This document shows, piece by piece, positions 39,402-50,186 of a DNA stretch of 64,000 nt. The DNA is from an uncultured Clostridium sp. (GTDB lineage: Bacteria; Bacillota; Clostridia; TANB77; CAG-508). The translations under genes and the position numbers were made by a program. The first letter of the stretch is position 1; every line of letters begins with the position of its first letter. The DNA is taken from positions 1-64,000 of the forward strand of contig CAOKXF010000002.1 of assembly GCA_948473335.1 (NCBI GenBank). Direction: 5' to 3'. A model generated the notes under the pieces. The model had not been told where the DNA came from. It worked only from the letters and a program-made list of their open reading frames with translations, and ran no database searches.

Positions 39402-39742
39402 TCTTCATCACCACCACCTATCATAAATACTCCTACAGTTATTATTATTATTCCTATAACCTTTACTAATGTTATATTTTCATTTAATACTAATACTCCT
39501 AATATAATAGTTAATATATAATTTAGACTTAGCATTGGCTGTAAAACTGATAATTTTCCAAATTTATATGCAAATATCATAACTAATGCTCCTAATCCAT
39601 ACAATGCAAATCCTATTAATAAATATATTATATTATCATTTAATGTAGCTAGCTTCCAAAACATTTGCCCTGTACAAGCACATATTGATGATATAATCAT
39701 TAATATTATTCCTTTTTTATTCTTTTTTAGTGATTCAATCAT
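39398..39742 (-). CDS. Small EamA/DMT-type 4-TM transporter subunit (pair member 2)
   Basis: 114 aa; PMLSLNYILTIILGVLVLNENITLVKVIGIIIITVGVFMI; overlaps its partner by 4 nt. Confidence 0.8.
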   Translation of the reverse strand: MIESLKKNKKGIILMIISSICACTGQMFWKLATLNDNIIYLLIGFALYGLGALVMIFAYKFGKLSVLQPMLSLNYILTIILGVLVLNENITLVKVIGIIIITVGVFMIGGGDEE

Positions 39743-39770
39743 TTTATTTCCTCTTTTTATTTCTTCTTTT

Positions 39771-42029
39771 CTAATTTCTTTTTAACATCTTTTTAGCTGT
39801 TTTTACAAATGCTCTCCATATTGGGTATTTCCATAATTTTTCTTTCAGTAATTCGAATTTATAATTATAGTTACTATTTGTATATATACTTCCATACACT
39901 GCTTTTTGATAGAGCTCTGATTCATATATTATTTTTCCAGTATCATTTATTAAATTTATACATATTAATTCTTTTAGCATATCTATGGAATTTGATAAGG
40001 TTTTTGCATTTTCAATTTTTTTTATGTTGGGGTTTTTAATCGTATCAGTGAATATTTGAGTCATTTCTTTTGCCATATTATTTAATGTGAATTTTTCTAA
40101 TATTCTATTTCTACAGTTGTTTTTGTAATATTCTATATTTTGTATTATTTCTTCTATTGCTTTAATATATAAATCTATTTCTGTATTTGTATATTCAAAA
40201 TTATGTATATCTGTTTCTTTTTGTAAACATTTTACAATTTTCCCTACTTGTTCATTTATTAGTTCTGCTTGTCCTCCAACATCGCTTGATATTACTGGTA
40301 CTCCCATTGATAATGATTCATATGACGTTAATGCTAATCCTTCTTTTATTGAACAGTTTATCGTCATATCACTTATTGCATAGATTTCTTCTGGTTTTCC
40401 AATATTTCCTAAAAATCTTACACTTTCTTCTAATTTTGCTGACTGTGCTTCACTTTTTAGTTTTTGCAATAAATTTCCATCCCCTACTATTAAGAATAAT
40501 ACATCTTTTCTCTTTTCTTGCATTTTTTTAATTATTTCTAATAATAAAAATGGTCTCTTTTGCTCTGTTATTCTACATATATAACTTATTATCGTATTCT
40601 TATTTGTCTCCAAGTTATATTTTTTTAGTATTTCTTCTTTATTATATTTTTGTGGATTAAATTTTTCTTCATCTACTCCTATGTATACTGTTTGTATTTC
40701 TTTTTCATCTTTATTAAAATATTCTTTTAGTACTTTTTCTGTTCCTTTGTTACATACTAATGTTTTATCTATTACACTGGCATATGTTGCTGCATCTCTT
40801 GCATATCCACCATTTCTATAATACCATTCTTCCATATGTACATAATCTAATATTGGTATTTCTGGATTTTTGGCTTTTAGATATGGTAATATTGTGTATC
40901 CATATGTGCTATTTGTATTTAATATTAAATTTATTTGTTCCTTCTTTATTATATAGTTTACAAAACTTAACCAATTTTTTTGGTCTAAAAATGTTGTTAA
41001 GTCATATACTTTTGCATTTTTTTCAAATTCTTGTCTTAATGTATTTATATTACTTTCTGTTGTTATTATTACTATATTGAATCTTTTCTTGTCTAATCTT
41101 TTTACCAATTCTAAATTAAATCTGTCTGCTCCTCCTGTTATCATCCATGGTACTATTATTAGTAAATTTATTTTGTCACTTTTTTTCTTTTCTGGTATTA
41201 CTATTCTTTCTTGTACATCTGGTATTTTATCATAATTATAGTCTTGTTTTGGATATTGTATCGCTTCTACCTTTTTTGTTATTGTTTTTGCTGTATTGTT
41301 TATTATTTCTAATGATTTCTCTCTATTTTCTTTTGATTTTGCTAATTCTCCTTGTTCTTTTCTTCTATACCATTGTCCATAATAACTCATATGTACTGGG
41401 TATTTTCCTTTTGCTATTAGTTTTAACCAAAAATTCCAGTCCTCATTTACTGCTTTTTCTTTTAATTCATATCCATTTACTTCATTAAATGCTGTTTTTC
41501 TTATTATTGCTGCTGAAACTAAGTCATTTGTTTTTTTCATTTTTTCTGAGTCAAACCACATATTCCAAGTATATGTGTCACTATCGAATCCCAGAGAATC
41601 AGAATATGCCCAACTTGCTTCTTTGTTTGTTTCTAGGGTCCAATATCCACATTCTAAATATGTTTTTTCAATTAAATCATCTGAATCTAAAAACATAAGA
41701 TATTTTGTGTATATTGAAGCTTTAGCAGCTCCATAGTCTCGTGTAGCTGCTAATCCTTCATTTTCCTTATGAAATATTTTTATTCTATTGTCTAATTTTT
41801 CTATCTCTTCTAGTTTTTTTAAACTTTTTTCTTCTTTTGAACCATCATCTATTATTAATAATTCAAAATATGGATATGTTTGGTTTAATATGCAATTTAC
41901 TGTTTGCTCTATATATTTTTCATCATTATAAAAAGGGACTATTACTGATATTTGTGCTTCTTTTGGTTCATATTCCTCTATTTCTAATTTTTTCCCTGGT
42001 TCTAATTTAAAATCAAAATATTGTTTCAT
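39771..42029 (-). CDS. Bifunctional glycosyltransferase: GT2 + GT4
   Basis: N-terminal ISVIVPFYNDEKYIEQTVNCIL...DSDD; C-terminal GT4 SIKEGLALTSYESLSMGVPVISSDVGGQAELI. Confidence 0.92.
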   Translation of the reverse strand: MKQYFDFKLEPGKKLEIEEYEPKEAQISVIVPFYNDEKYIEQTVNCILNQTYPYFELLIIDDGSKEEKSLKKLEEIEKLDNRIKIFHKENEGLAATRDYGAAKASIYTKYLMFLDSDDLIEKTYLECGYWTLETNKEASWAYSDSLGFDSDTYTWNMWFDSEKMKKTNDLVSAAIIRKTAFNEVNGYELKEKAVNEDWNFWLKLIAKGKYPVHMSYYGQWYRRKEQGELAKSKENREKSLEIINNTAKTITKKVEAIQYPKQDYNYDKIPDVQERIVIPEKKKSDKINLLIIVPWMITGGADRFNLELVKRLDKKRFNIVIITTESNINTLRQEFEKNAKVYDLTTFLDQKNWLSFVNYIIKKEQINLILNTNSTYGYTILPYLKAKNPEIPILDYVHMEEWYYRNGGYARDAATYASVIDKTLVCNKGTEKVLKEYFNKDEKEIQTVYIGVDEEKFNPQKYNKEEILKKYNLETNKNTIISYICRITEQKRPFLLLEIIKKMQEKRKDVLFLIVGDGNLLQKLKSEAQSAKLEESVRFLGNIGKPEEIYAISDMTINCSIKEGLALTSYESLSMGVPVISSDVGGQAELINEQVGKIVKCLQKETDIHNFEYTNTEIDLYIKAIEEIIQNIEYYKNNCRNRILEKFTLNNMAKEMTQIFTDTIKNPNIKKIENAKTLSNSIDMLKELICINLINDTGKIIYESELYQKAVYGSIYTNSNYNYKFELLKEKLWKYPIWRAFVKTAKKMLKRN

Positions 42030-42090
42030 TTTTTACCATCCATCTTTTTTTATCTTTTTAATATTTCTTTTTTGCTCTCTAATGTAATAT

Positions 42091-45000
42091 CTATGATATT
42101 TTTAAGATTTCTTTTATTCTTCTTTTTATTGTAGTTCTATCAAATAGTATATAATATATTAATCGTACAAATTTATTCCTCTCATTTAAGTCTACAATTG
42201 GATTATAATTTAATTCTCCCATTCGATTTGCTTCTGCATTTGTTGTACTTTTTAGTAAATCTTCTAATATGCATTGATTTTTGCTATTTAAGTCTTCTTG
42301 CATATCATCTATCATTTTACGTTTTTTTCCTGTTCTTATATCATCTTCAAATTCTATTGCGCTTAATGGTTGTTTGTCTATTCTTTTTGCTGAATTGAAA
42401 TATGCCATTATTGGTAGTGTTATATAGTAATCTTGATAATATAATATGTCCATATCTTCTTTAAATGTTTCTACTATATCTTTTACAAATTCTATTGCTG
42501 CTTGTTGCATTGTTTGCACTACATATTCTACTTGATATGTATTCTCATATTTTTCAAATACTGGCTTTACTTCTTGTCCACTTACATCATATGCTATACA
42601 TGATGGTGCTAATTTTGAGAATAATAATTCATATGCATTTCCTGTTGCTGTTGGTTTTGCTGGAAAAAATGTTTTTAATTTAAAATTTCCCATTTCTGCA
42701 TATTCTATTGCATCATCTCTATTTATATTTAAGAAATATGTATCTACACTCTTTTGGCATAATTCTGTTAGGTAAAATTCTGGCCTTCCACTATACCCTA
42801 CATCAAATACAGCTGGTCTCTCTCCTAATACTTTGTTGAAATATTCTTTTAGTTTTTCTCTACTCTTTTTATGTTCTTCTTCATTATAGAAATTGTCTAC
42901 TACTATTTTTATATATCTGTTGAATTCTTCTATATTTTTAAAGTTCTTTGTGTATTCTATTTTTTGTTTTTCACACATTTCTTTTAATTTTGTTTCATCT
43001 ACTTTTATTATTCTTGATATATATTTTAATACTCCTTTTGGTGTGTGTTTTTCTATTTCTATTATTTCTGATAATTTGTAAAAGTCTAATTTGCTTACTA
43101 TCATTATTGGTATTAGTGCTTTTCTTGAAACATACATATATTCTTCTTGTGGCATATTTTTATATAATTGTTTCATTATTTTATATGTTTCCATTATTAA
43201 GTATCCATCTCTTGCCATAAATGAAATTTTGTCATAATTTTCTTGCATATTGTCTATTAACCACTTTGTTACACCAAATGCATACATTCCTAATGCATAA
43301 TATCCTATTAAGTATGGATCTGCATTGAAATCTGATTCTTCATTAAATGCTCTAAATGGATTGTCAAAATATTTATTTGCTACCATTGCTATCATTGTTC
43401 TTATTCCTAAAAATCTTTGTGATTCTTTATTGTCTTGCCAGAATGGTAAACTTTTTAAAAGCATTTGTGTTAAATTGTTTGTTCTTATATTATGTTTCAT
43501 GATATCTGTTGTTTTTGGTATGTGTATTGATTTCATTCCTAACGTTTTTGGTCTTTTATAGTCTGTGTCCTTATTATCCCCTATATGTATTATTTCATTT
43601 GGTTTTATTTCTAAATTCTCTATTACATATTTATGTAAGTCTCCTGTCCATTTTGTTTTCTTTATCGTTGATGATAAATATAGTTTTTCTATTTGTGTGT
43701 ATCCATTTCCTTTTAGTATTTGTACTATTGTTTCTTCTGGTAGATACATATCTGATGTACATACTACTTTTTTTCCTATATCTAATGCTAATTTATATAA
43801 TTCATATACTGTATTCCTACGTTTGCAAAATCTTATTTCGTATTCTTTTTCTTTTTCTTTTAATATATTTAATATTTTTATGTCTATTTCATATAATCTT
43901 TTTATTGTTTCATATATTGCATCTAATGTTATTTCTTGAACTTCTGGATTTTTTTTGTATTGTTCTTCTCTTGCTATATTCTCTGATATTACTCTTATTT
44001 TTGAAAAACTAATTCCTGCTTTGTTGTTGCTTATTTTTCTGTATTCTCTATCTAATAGTCTAAATAAATCTATTGGCTCTAAAAATGGTCTTACAACTAA
44101 AGTATCAAATATGTCAAAGCTTACATATTTTACTTCTTTATCTATTATTGCTTTTTTTACTTTTTCTAGTTCATTATTCCATTTTGTTTCTACTGATGAA
44201 AATAGATTTGCATTTTCTACTTCTTTTGTATTTTTGTAGAATTTATCCATTTCCTTGTTTAATTCCTGCTTTTCACTTGCAGTCAGCTTTCTTGCTTCTT
44301 TTATATATGTTCTATGTTGCATACTATATAGGTTCTTCCATTTTAAGAATTGTTCCTTATATTTTTCGTATATATTTACTTCTTTTAGGAAATCTTCTAT
44401 AAATGTAAAAGATGTAATTAAATCAGATATATTACTTTTTACTTTATTATAATTTATGTCTTTTATTGATGTTGATGTTACTTCATGTTGGCAATAAAAT
44501 ATACTATCATTTTGTGTTTTTGTTATCTTATTTGAATAGTAGAATAATACTGTTGAAAATGCAAAATCTTCTGTCATTATTAATCTTTTATTTATCTTTT
44601 TATAATGCTTTTCTGCTTGTCTCCATATTTTCATTGAATATATTTTATTCCATACTGTATGCCATGAAAAATTTAGCCCTTCTTGTCTGAAGTATTCATC
44701 TATTCCTTGTTTTCCATTTAATTCTTTAAAATTCATATTAAATAAATTATATTCTATCTTTTTTCCACTATCATATTCTAATATTGTATTTCCCATAACT
44801 ATGTCAGAATTATTTTCTTCTGCATTGTTCATTAATGTTCTATAAAAGTCTATAGATGTATAATCATCTGCATCTAAAAATGCAATATAATCACCAGTTG
44901 CTACTGATGCTCCTGTTAATCTTGCTTGAAATAGTCCTTTATTTACATCATGTTTTACATATTTTACTCTTATATCTTTTTCTTGATATGTTTTCATGAT

Positions 45001-45162
45001 TTCATCACTATTTCCTTTTGATCCATCATTTACTACTATTATTTCTACATTTTTATATGTCTGTTCTATCACACAGTCTAAACTTCTTTTTAAATATTTC
45101 TCATTATTATAATTTGGTATAATAATTGATAGCTTTTTTTCCATTTTTTTACATCCTTTCAT
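42091..45162 (-). CDS. Fusion protein: GT2 glycosyltransferase + HAD-like (COG5610-type) + C-terminal region
   Basis: LSIIIPNYNNEKYLKRSLDCVIEQTYKNVEIIVVNDGS; VKYVSFDIFDTLVVRPFLEPIDLFRLL; IHIGDNKDTDYKRPKTLGMKSIHIPKT. Confidence 0.88.
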   Translation of the reverse strand: MKGCKKMEKKLSIIIPNYNNEKYLKRSLDCVIEQTYKNVEIIVVNDGSKGNSDEIMKTYQEKDIRVKYVKHDVNKGLFQARLTGASVATGDYIAFLDADDYTSIDFYRTLMNNAEENNSDIVMGNTILEYDSGKKIEYNLFNMNFKELNGKQGIDEYFRQEGLNFSWHTVWNKIYSMKIWRQAEKHYKKINKRLIMTEDFAFSTVLFYYSNKITKTQNDSIFYCQHEVTSTSIKDINYNKVKSNISDLITSFTFIEDFLKEVNIYEKYKEQFLKWKNLYSMQHRTYIKEARKLTASEKQELNKEMDKFYKNTKEVENANLFSSVETKWNNELEKVKKAIIDKEVKYVSFDIFDTLVVRPFLEPIDLFRLLDREYRKISNNKAGISFSKIRVISENIAREEQYKKNPEVQEITLDAIYETIKRLYEIDIKILNILKEKEKEYEIRFCKRRNTVYELYKLALDIGKKVVCTSDMYLPEETIVQILKGNGYTQIEKLYLSSTIKKTKWTGDLHKYVIENLEIKPNEIIHIGDNKDTDYKRPKTLGMKSIHIPKTTDIMKHNIRTNNLTQMLLKSLPFWQDNKESQRFLGIRTMIAMVANKYFDNPFRAFNEESDFNADPYLIGYYALGMYAFGVTKWLIDNMQENYDKISFMARDGYLIMETYKIMKQLYKNMPQEEYMYVSRKALIPIMIVSKLDFYKLSEIIEIEKHTPKGVLKYISRIIKVDETKLKEMCEKQKIEYTKNFKNIEEFNRYIKIVVDNFYNEEEHKKSREKLKEYFNKVLGERPAVFDVGYSGRPEFYLTELCQKSVDTYFLNINRDDAIEYAEMGNFKLKTFFPAKPTATGNAYELLFSKLAPSCIAYDVSGQEVKPVFEKYENTYQVEYVVQTMQQAAIEFVKDIVETFKEDMDILYYQDYYITLPIMAYFNSAKRIDKQPLSAIEFEDDIRTGKKRKMIDDMQEDLNSKNQCILEDLLKSTTNAEANRMGELNYNPIVDLNERNKFVRLIYYILFDRTTIKRRIKEILKIS

Positions 45163-45217
45163 TTTTGTCTTTTTCTTTAATAATTAATCTGATTTTAGAG
45201 TATTACCAGTTTAGCTA

Positions 45218-45991
45218 CTATAGCTCTTCTGCAAATTTTTTCTGTAGTTTATTAAATAATAAATATCCTATTATGCATATGATTATACTTATTCCTAATA
45301 CTATCATTAATGACTGTATATTTGGCATTTGTTTATAATAAAATATATCTCTAAATGCTTGTATTATATATGTCATTGGATTATATTGTAATATCCATTT
45401 GAAATCTTCTGGTATTGATGTTAGTGAATATACTATTGGTGTTGCATAAAATAGTAATTGTAAAAGTACTGTTATAAAATGTTGTAAATCTCTAAAAAAT
45501 ACTGTTATACTTGATACTATAAATGATATACCTATTAATAGAACATATTCTACTAATACTATTAGTGGATAGAATATTACGTATTTTGTTATTCCTAATC
45601 CATATCCTAATACAAATGCTAATATTATTACTGTAGATATTATAAAATTAATCATTTCACTTGTGACTACTGATATTGATAATACTTCTCTAGGAAAATA
45701 TACTTTTCTTATTATGTTTCCATTTTCTATCATTGTAAATGCTGACCTCGATATTGCTGATGAAAAGAATGTCCATGGTATTAATCCACAACAAATAAAC
45801 ACTGTATAATTTGTTTCACTACTTTTTGTTATTAATGGAAAAACTAATGCGTATACTGCTATTTGTAGTAATGGATTTAAAAATGACCATAATATTCCTA
45901 GTACCGAATTTTTATATTTCCCTCTTACATCTTTTTTTACACTGGTTTTTAATAACTCTCTATATTCATATAAATTTTTAAATATGTTCAT
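45218..45991 (-). CDS. ABC-2 type polysaccharide/teichoic acid export permease (Wzm/TagG-like)
   Basis: YRELLKTSVKKDVRGKYKNSVLGILWSFLNPLLQIAVYALVFPLI. Confidence 0.93.
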   Translation of the reverse strand: MNIFKNLYEYRELLKTSVKKDVRGKYKNSVLGILWSFLNPLLQIAVYALVFPLITKSSETNYTVFICCGLIPWTFFSSAISRSAFTMIENGNIIRKVYFPREVLSISVVTSEMINFIISTVIILAFVLGYGLGITKYVIFYPLIVLVEYVLLIGISFIVSSITVFFRDLQHFITVLLQLLFYATPIVYSLTSIPEDFKWILQYNPMTYIIQAFRDIFYYKQMPNIQSLMIVLGISIIICIIGYLLFNKLQKKFAEEL

Positions 45992-46018
45992 TTATTTTTT
46001 CCTTTCTTTTAAGATGTG

Positions 46019-46768
46019 TTATGTTGTTTCTTTTAAGTATTCTTCTATAACCTCTTTTGGTTCTCCATCTATTTTTATTTCTCCATTGTGTAACCAAATT
46101 GCCCTATTACATAATTCTTTTACTGAGTCTAAACTATGTGTTACAAATACCATTGTTTTTCCTTCTTCTCTTAATTCTTTCATTTTGTTTAAACATTTTT
46201 CTTGAAAATGTTGATCTCCTACTGATAAAATCTCATCTACTAACAGTATTTCTGCATCTACATTTATTGCTACTGAAAATGCTAAACGCATAAACATTCC
46301 AGAAGAATATGTTCTTACTGGATTATCTATATATTCTCCTAATTCAGAAAATTCTATTATTTGTTCTAATCTTTTATCTATTTCTTTTTTTGTTAATCCA
46401 AATATTGATGCATTGAAATATATGTTTTCTCTTCCTGAAAAGTCCATATGAAATCCTGCTCCTAATTCTAGCAATGATGTTAATTTTCCATATGTTTCTA
46501 GCTGTCCTTTATTTGGATATATTATTTTTGTCATTAATTTTAATAGTGTTGATTTTCCACTTCCATTTACTCCTATTAATGCTACTGCTTCTCCTTCTCT
46601 TATTTCTAGATTTATATTTTTCAATACTTCTCTTTTTTCTTTATTGTTTCTATTCCAAAATAATATTTTTTCTTTTAGGCTGTTTGCTTTGTCTAAATAT
46701 ACATCAAATGTTTTATATACATTTTTTACACTTATTTTTATTGTATTATTCTCTTGCATTTGTTCCAC
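46019..46768 (-). CDS. Polysaccharide export ABC ATPase (Wzt/TagH/KpsT-like)
   Basis: GVNGSGKSTLLKLMTKIIYPNKGQLETYGKLTSLLELGAGFHMDFSGRENIYFNASIFGLTKKEI. Confidence 0.94.
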   Translation of the reverse strand: MEQMQENNTIKISVKNVYKTFDVYLDKANSLKEKILFWNRNNKEKREVLKNINLEIREGEAVALIGVNGSGKSTLLKLMTKIIYPNKGQLETYGKLTSLLELGAGFHMDFSGRENIYFNASIFGLTKKEIDKRLEQIIEFSELGEYIDNPVRTYSSGMFMRLAFSVAINVDAEILLVDEILSVGDQHFQEKCLNKMKELREEGKTMVFVTHSLDSVKELCNRAIWLHNGEIKIDGEPKEVIEEYLKETT

Positions 46769-46869
46769 CTTTCTTTTTGCTTTTTGGATATCTTGTCCTT
46801 TGCTCTATTATTATTTAAAAATATTTCCTGCAAATATATGGTTTATTCTATAATAGCTTTTTTAAAAAA

Positions 46870-47754
46870 TCAAGACTTTTTGTAATTATTGGATTTTATT
46901 TTTCCAGGTATATATAAACATAATATTAGCATTTTATTAAATACTTCTCTAACTTCTTTTATTTGTATCTTTTTGTTTGTTAATACTGAAAATAATATAT
47001 AATGTTTTATTACATATAGTCTCTTTCTTAGAGTTACTCCATTCATATTTCTTTGCAATATTTCTTTGAAATATTCATAATATCCATATGGATTTTCTTT
47101 AAATACTTTCTTTATGTTTTTAGTATATCCATCTTTCTTATATTCGCAAAACATTATTGGTGTATTATAACATACTATTTTATATTTTAAATCCATTTTA
47201 TGATGCATTCTTGCTTCTGTAACAAATTTCTCATTTTGTTCTAATTCATAGCTATAATTCTTTCGTATATTTGAAAAATATACTAATGCCTTTTCTCCAT
47301 CTTCTCCTTCTGAAAAGTATAAATTAAACATAGTTGTTTCTTTATTTTTAAAATCATTTCCCATGTTATTCCCATTTGTATCATATTTTAAGAAACACAT
47401 TGCATATATGTCTTTTCTATTTTTATTCTCTTCAAATGCTTTTTCTATATTAACAAATGCATCTTCTGTAAAGTAGTCATCTGAGTCACATTCTACAATA
47501 AGATCACCTGTTGATTCTAAAACTAAATTATTGATAGCTTTCATTTTTCCACTATTTTTTTGATAAAAATATTTTATTTCTATTTTGTTATCCTTTTTAA
47601 ACTTTTCTATTTGCTCTTTTGTGTTATCTTTAGATTCATCATCCATTATCAGCCACTCTACTTCTATTTTTTTACTTTGCTTTATAATACTTTTATATAA
47701 ATTTTCTAATAAAGTTGCTCTATTATATGTTGGTGTTAATACTGATATTTTCAT
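46870..47754 (-). CDS. GT2 family glycosyltransferase
   Basis: KISVLTPTYNRATLLENLYKSIIKQSKKIEVEWLIMDDESKDNTKE; start likely the second Met (47754). Confidence 0.9.
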   Translation of the reverse strand: MKISVLTPTYNRATLLENLYKSIIKQSKKIEVEWLIMDDESKDNTKEQIEKFKKDNKIEIKYFYQKNSGKMKAINNLVLESTGDLIVECDSDDYFTEDAFVNIEKAFEENKNRKDIYAMCFLKYDTNGNNMGNDFKNKETTMFNLYFSEGEDGEKALVYFSNIRKNYSYELEQNEKFVTEARMHHKMDLKYKIVCYNTPIMFCEYKKDGYTKNIKKVFKENPYGYYEYFKEILQRNMNGVTLRKRLYVIKHYILFSVLTNKKIQIKEVREVFNKMLILCLYIPGKIKSNNYKKS

Positions 47755-49414
47755 TTTTATCCTCATTTTTCTTTTTATTTATTAATTCTGCAGTGTATAT
47801 TATAGGTATAATTGTTCCAGAAATATATACAGGTAAGTAATACATAAAATAATTTGCTGGCGCTGTTAAAAATACAATTCCTGCATTTCCTATTAATGTT
47901 ACAAATATTCCTAAATATATCCAATCTTTTTTTACTAAACTAATTATGGCACATACTATAACTAGTATTATTTGTATTAATGGATTCCAAAATATCATTC
48001 CTATTGCTTTGTTATGTTCATGAGTAATTGGGTTTTCTCCAATTAATAATGTTTCTACATTTACTTTTAAATCTTTGTTTATTGCTTTTGTATATTTATA
48101 ATTATTTAAAAATTTTTCTACTGTATCTCCTGACGAATAATTAGGATTTCCATAATACTCTACTAAGTGTCCTATTGAAGTTCCAGAATATGTATCATAC
48201 ATTGTACATGTAGATAAAAATGTCTTCATCCTAGCTTCTAAGAATATTCCTAAATTATTTGCGACTAATTCTATGTAACTTTTCTTAAATTCTGATAAAT
48301 GCTTTTGAAAATCTTCTCTAATTAGACTATCACTTTCCCAAAAAGATGGTATTTCTAAGAATGATGGGTGCTTTTTTAATTCTTCTATACTTAAAACTTT
48401 GTCAATATCTTCTAAATTTTTTTCTAGATTTTTCCCTTTTATATCTTTCTGTAACATTTCTGATAAAGGATTTATATATATTGTTAATCCATATCTGTCT
48501 TCTTCAAATGGCACCCAGTCTGCTGCTAATTTTAACATTGTTTTATATGCAAATAGAATAACTACATTTATTATTAATAATGTTATTACTCCTATTATAT
48601 TTATTTTTGTATCTTTTACTTTATATACAAAAAGCATTAATATAGGTGCTAATATGATAAATAGAATACCTTCACTTCTCCATAATATTAACAGTGCTAT
48701 CAGTATATATAACTTTATTAATTTTAATATTGTTAGTTTGTTGTTTTCTATTTTGTCAAATATTAAAATTGTAAAAAAGAGTAACATGATATATGAATAC
48801 ATTTGTAATCTTAATGGATATAAGTTATTTATTAAAATTGCTGGAGTTATCATAAATATAAAAAATACTATATTTATTAATTTTTTGTGATATCTCATGC
48901 TTATTTTTGTATATATATATGAAACTATTGCACTAATGATTATTGCTTGTATTATTACTATTCCTACAGGATATGGTATTATCATTAGTGGTAATGCCAT
49001 ATAAATTACTGTAATAAATGACTGCCATATATTTATTTCTGTATTAAGAGCTGATTCCATTATAAAAAATTCGTCATATGCCCAATGACCTGGCCAAATA
49101 ATCAATAAAAATACTGCCATAATTGTTGCATATATTATAAAACTTATTAACCATTTTTGATAAAATTTATCTTTATGATATATTCTATCTATAAACTTTA
49201 TTATGAAAATAAATATCATAAATATGGCTAATGCAAAAATACATTCTATTCCTATATGCATTTTTCTGTTTTTTGCTAATTCCATATTAAATATTTTAGG
49301 TTGTATGTATATATTTGATATTATTATTGCTAATATTGTTAAAATAGTTGATATTCCTAATATTATTATTGTTTTTTTATTTTCTTTTATTATTTCTTTC
49401 CAATTAATGTTCAT
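47723..49414 (-). CDS. Multi-TM membrane protein, DUF6020-like / possible GT-C-type glycosyltransferase
   Basis: 563 aa with about a dozen hydrophobic segments; LLIIWPGHWAYDEFFIMESA; overlaps GT2 gene. Confidence 0.68.
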   Translation of the reverse strand: MNINWKEIIKENKKTIIILGISTILTILAIIISNIYIQPKIFNMELAKNRKMHIGIECIFALAIFMIFIFIIKFIDRIYHKDKFYQKWLISFIIYATIMAVFLLIIWPGHWAYDEFFIMESALNTEINIWQSFITVIYMALPLMIIPYPVGIVIIQAIIISAIVSYIYTKISMRYHKKLINIVFFIFMITPAILINNLYPLRLQMYSYIMLLFFTILIFDKIENNKLTILKLIKLYILIALLILWRSEGILFIILAPILMLFVYKVKDTKINIIGVITLLIINVVILFAYKTMLKLAADWVPFEEDRYGLTIYINPLSEMLQKDIKGKNLEKNLEDIDKVLSIEELKKHPSFLEIPSFWESDSLIREDFQKHLSEFKKSYIELVANNLGIFLEARMKTFLSTCTMYDTYSGTSIGHLVEYYGNPNYSSGDTVEKFLNNYKYTKAINKDLKVNVETLLIGENPITHEHNKAIGMIFWNPLIQIILVIVCAIISLVKKDWIYLGIFVTLIGNAGIVFLTAPANYFMYYLPVYISGTIIPIIYTAELINKKKNEDKNENISINTNI

Positions 49415-49467
49415 TGGTGTTTCCTCTTTTCTTTTGATTTAACTATTTATAAGTATTATATTTGTTT

Positions 49468-50184
49468 TTAACTATTGATAAATATTTCTAATTCTTCTGG
49501 TGTACCTAAACATTTAACTTCTTCATATGGTATAGTTATAATTCTTACATCTTTATTTTCTTTTATTAACTGATTATACATAGGAGCTATATATCTTTCT
49601 CCTTTTTCAAGATTTTCTCCTTTTGAATAATAATCTTCATAAACTCTTATATATTCTTTTGCTGTTTTAAAATAATATGCACCTACAGTTGCATTATCAG
49701 ATATTTTAACTTTTTCTCTTACATCAACTGCTTTACCATTTTCATCTAATTTTACAAAACTCCAATGTTCTCCTGGTGCATTAAAACAAGGTATACATCC
49801 ATCTCCTTGTATATCACTTCTTTTAAAATATTCAGGATTTATATATGTGTCTATATTATATACCATTACTTCATCTTCTAAATTACATTTATCTATGGCT
49901 ATTTTTGCTGTTTCTGCTTGTCCTGATGTTAAATGGTCTAAGTTTATTATTTCATAGTTCTTTATATTCATTTTATTGCATTTTTCTTTTATAAATTCTT
50001 CTGCATTATCTTCTTTTCTTACTATAAATATATATTTGGAATTTTCTTTAAAACTATCTAGACTTTCTATAGACCATTCAAATAAAGTCTTTTCTTTTGC
50101 CTCTATCATAAATTTGGGTACATTATATCCTGCTTTTCTGAATCTACTTCCTAATCCTGCCATTGTTATTATATTACAAAACAT
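49468..50184 (-). CDS. NTP-transferase-family sugar nucleotidyltransferase
   Basis: NIITMAGLGSRFRKAGYNVPKFMIEAKEKTLFEWSIESL (nucleotidyltransferase signature). Confidence 0.88.
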   Translation of the reverse strand: MFCNIITMAGLGSRFRKAGYNVPKFMIEAKEKTLFEWSIESLDSFKENSKYIFIVRKEDNAEEFIKEKCNKMNIKNYEIINLDHLTSGQAETAKIAIDKCNLEDEVMVYNIDTYINPEYFKRSDIQGDGCIPCFNAPGEHWSFVKLDENGKAVDVREKVKISDNATVGAYYFKTAKEYIRVYEDYYSKGENLEKGERYIAPMYNQLIKENKDVRIITIPYEEVKCLGTPEELEIFINS

Positions 50185-50186
50185 TT

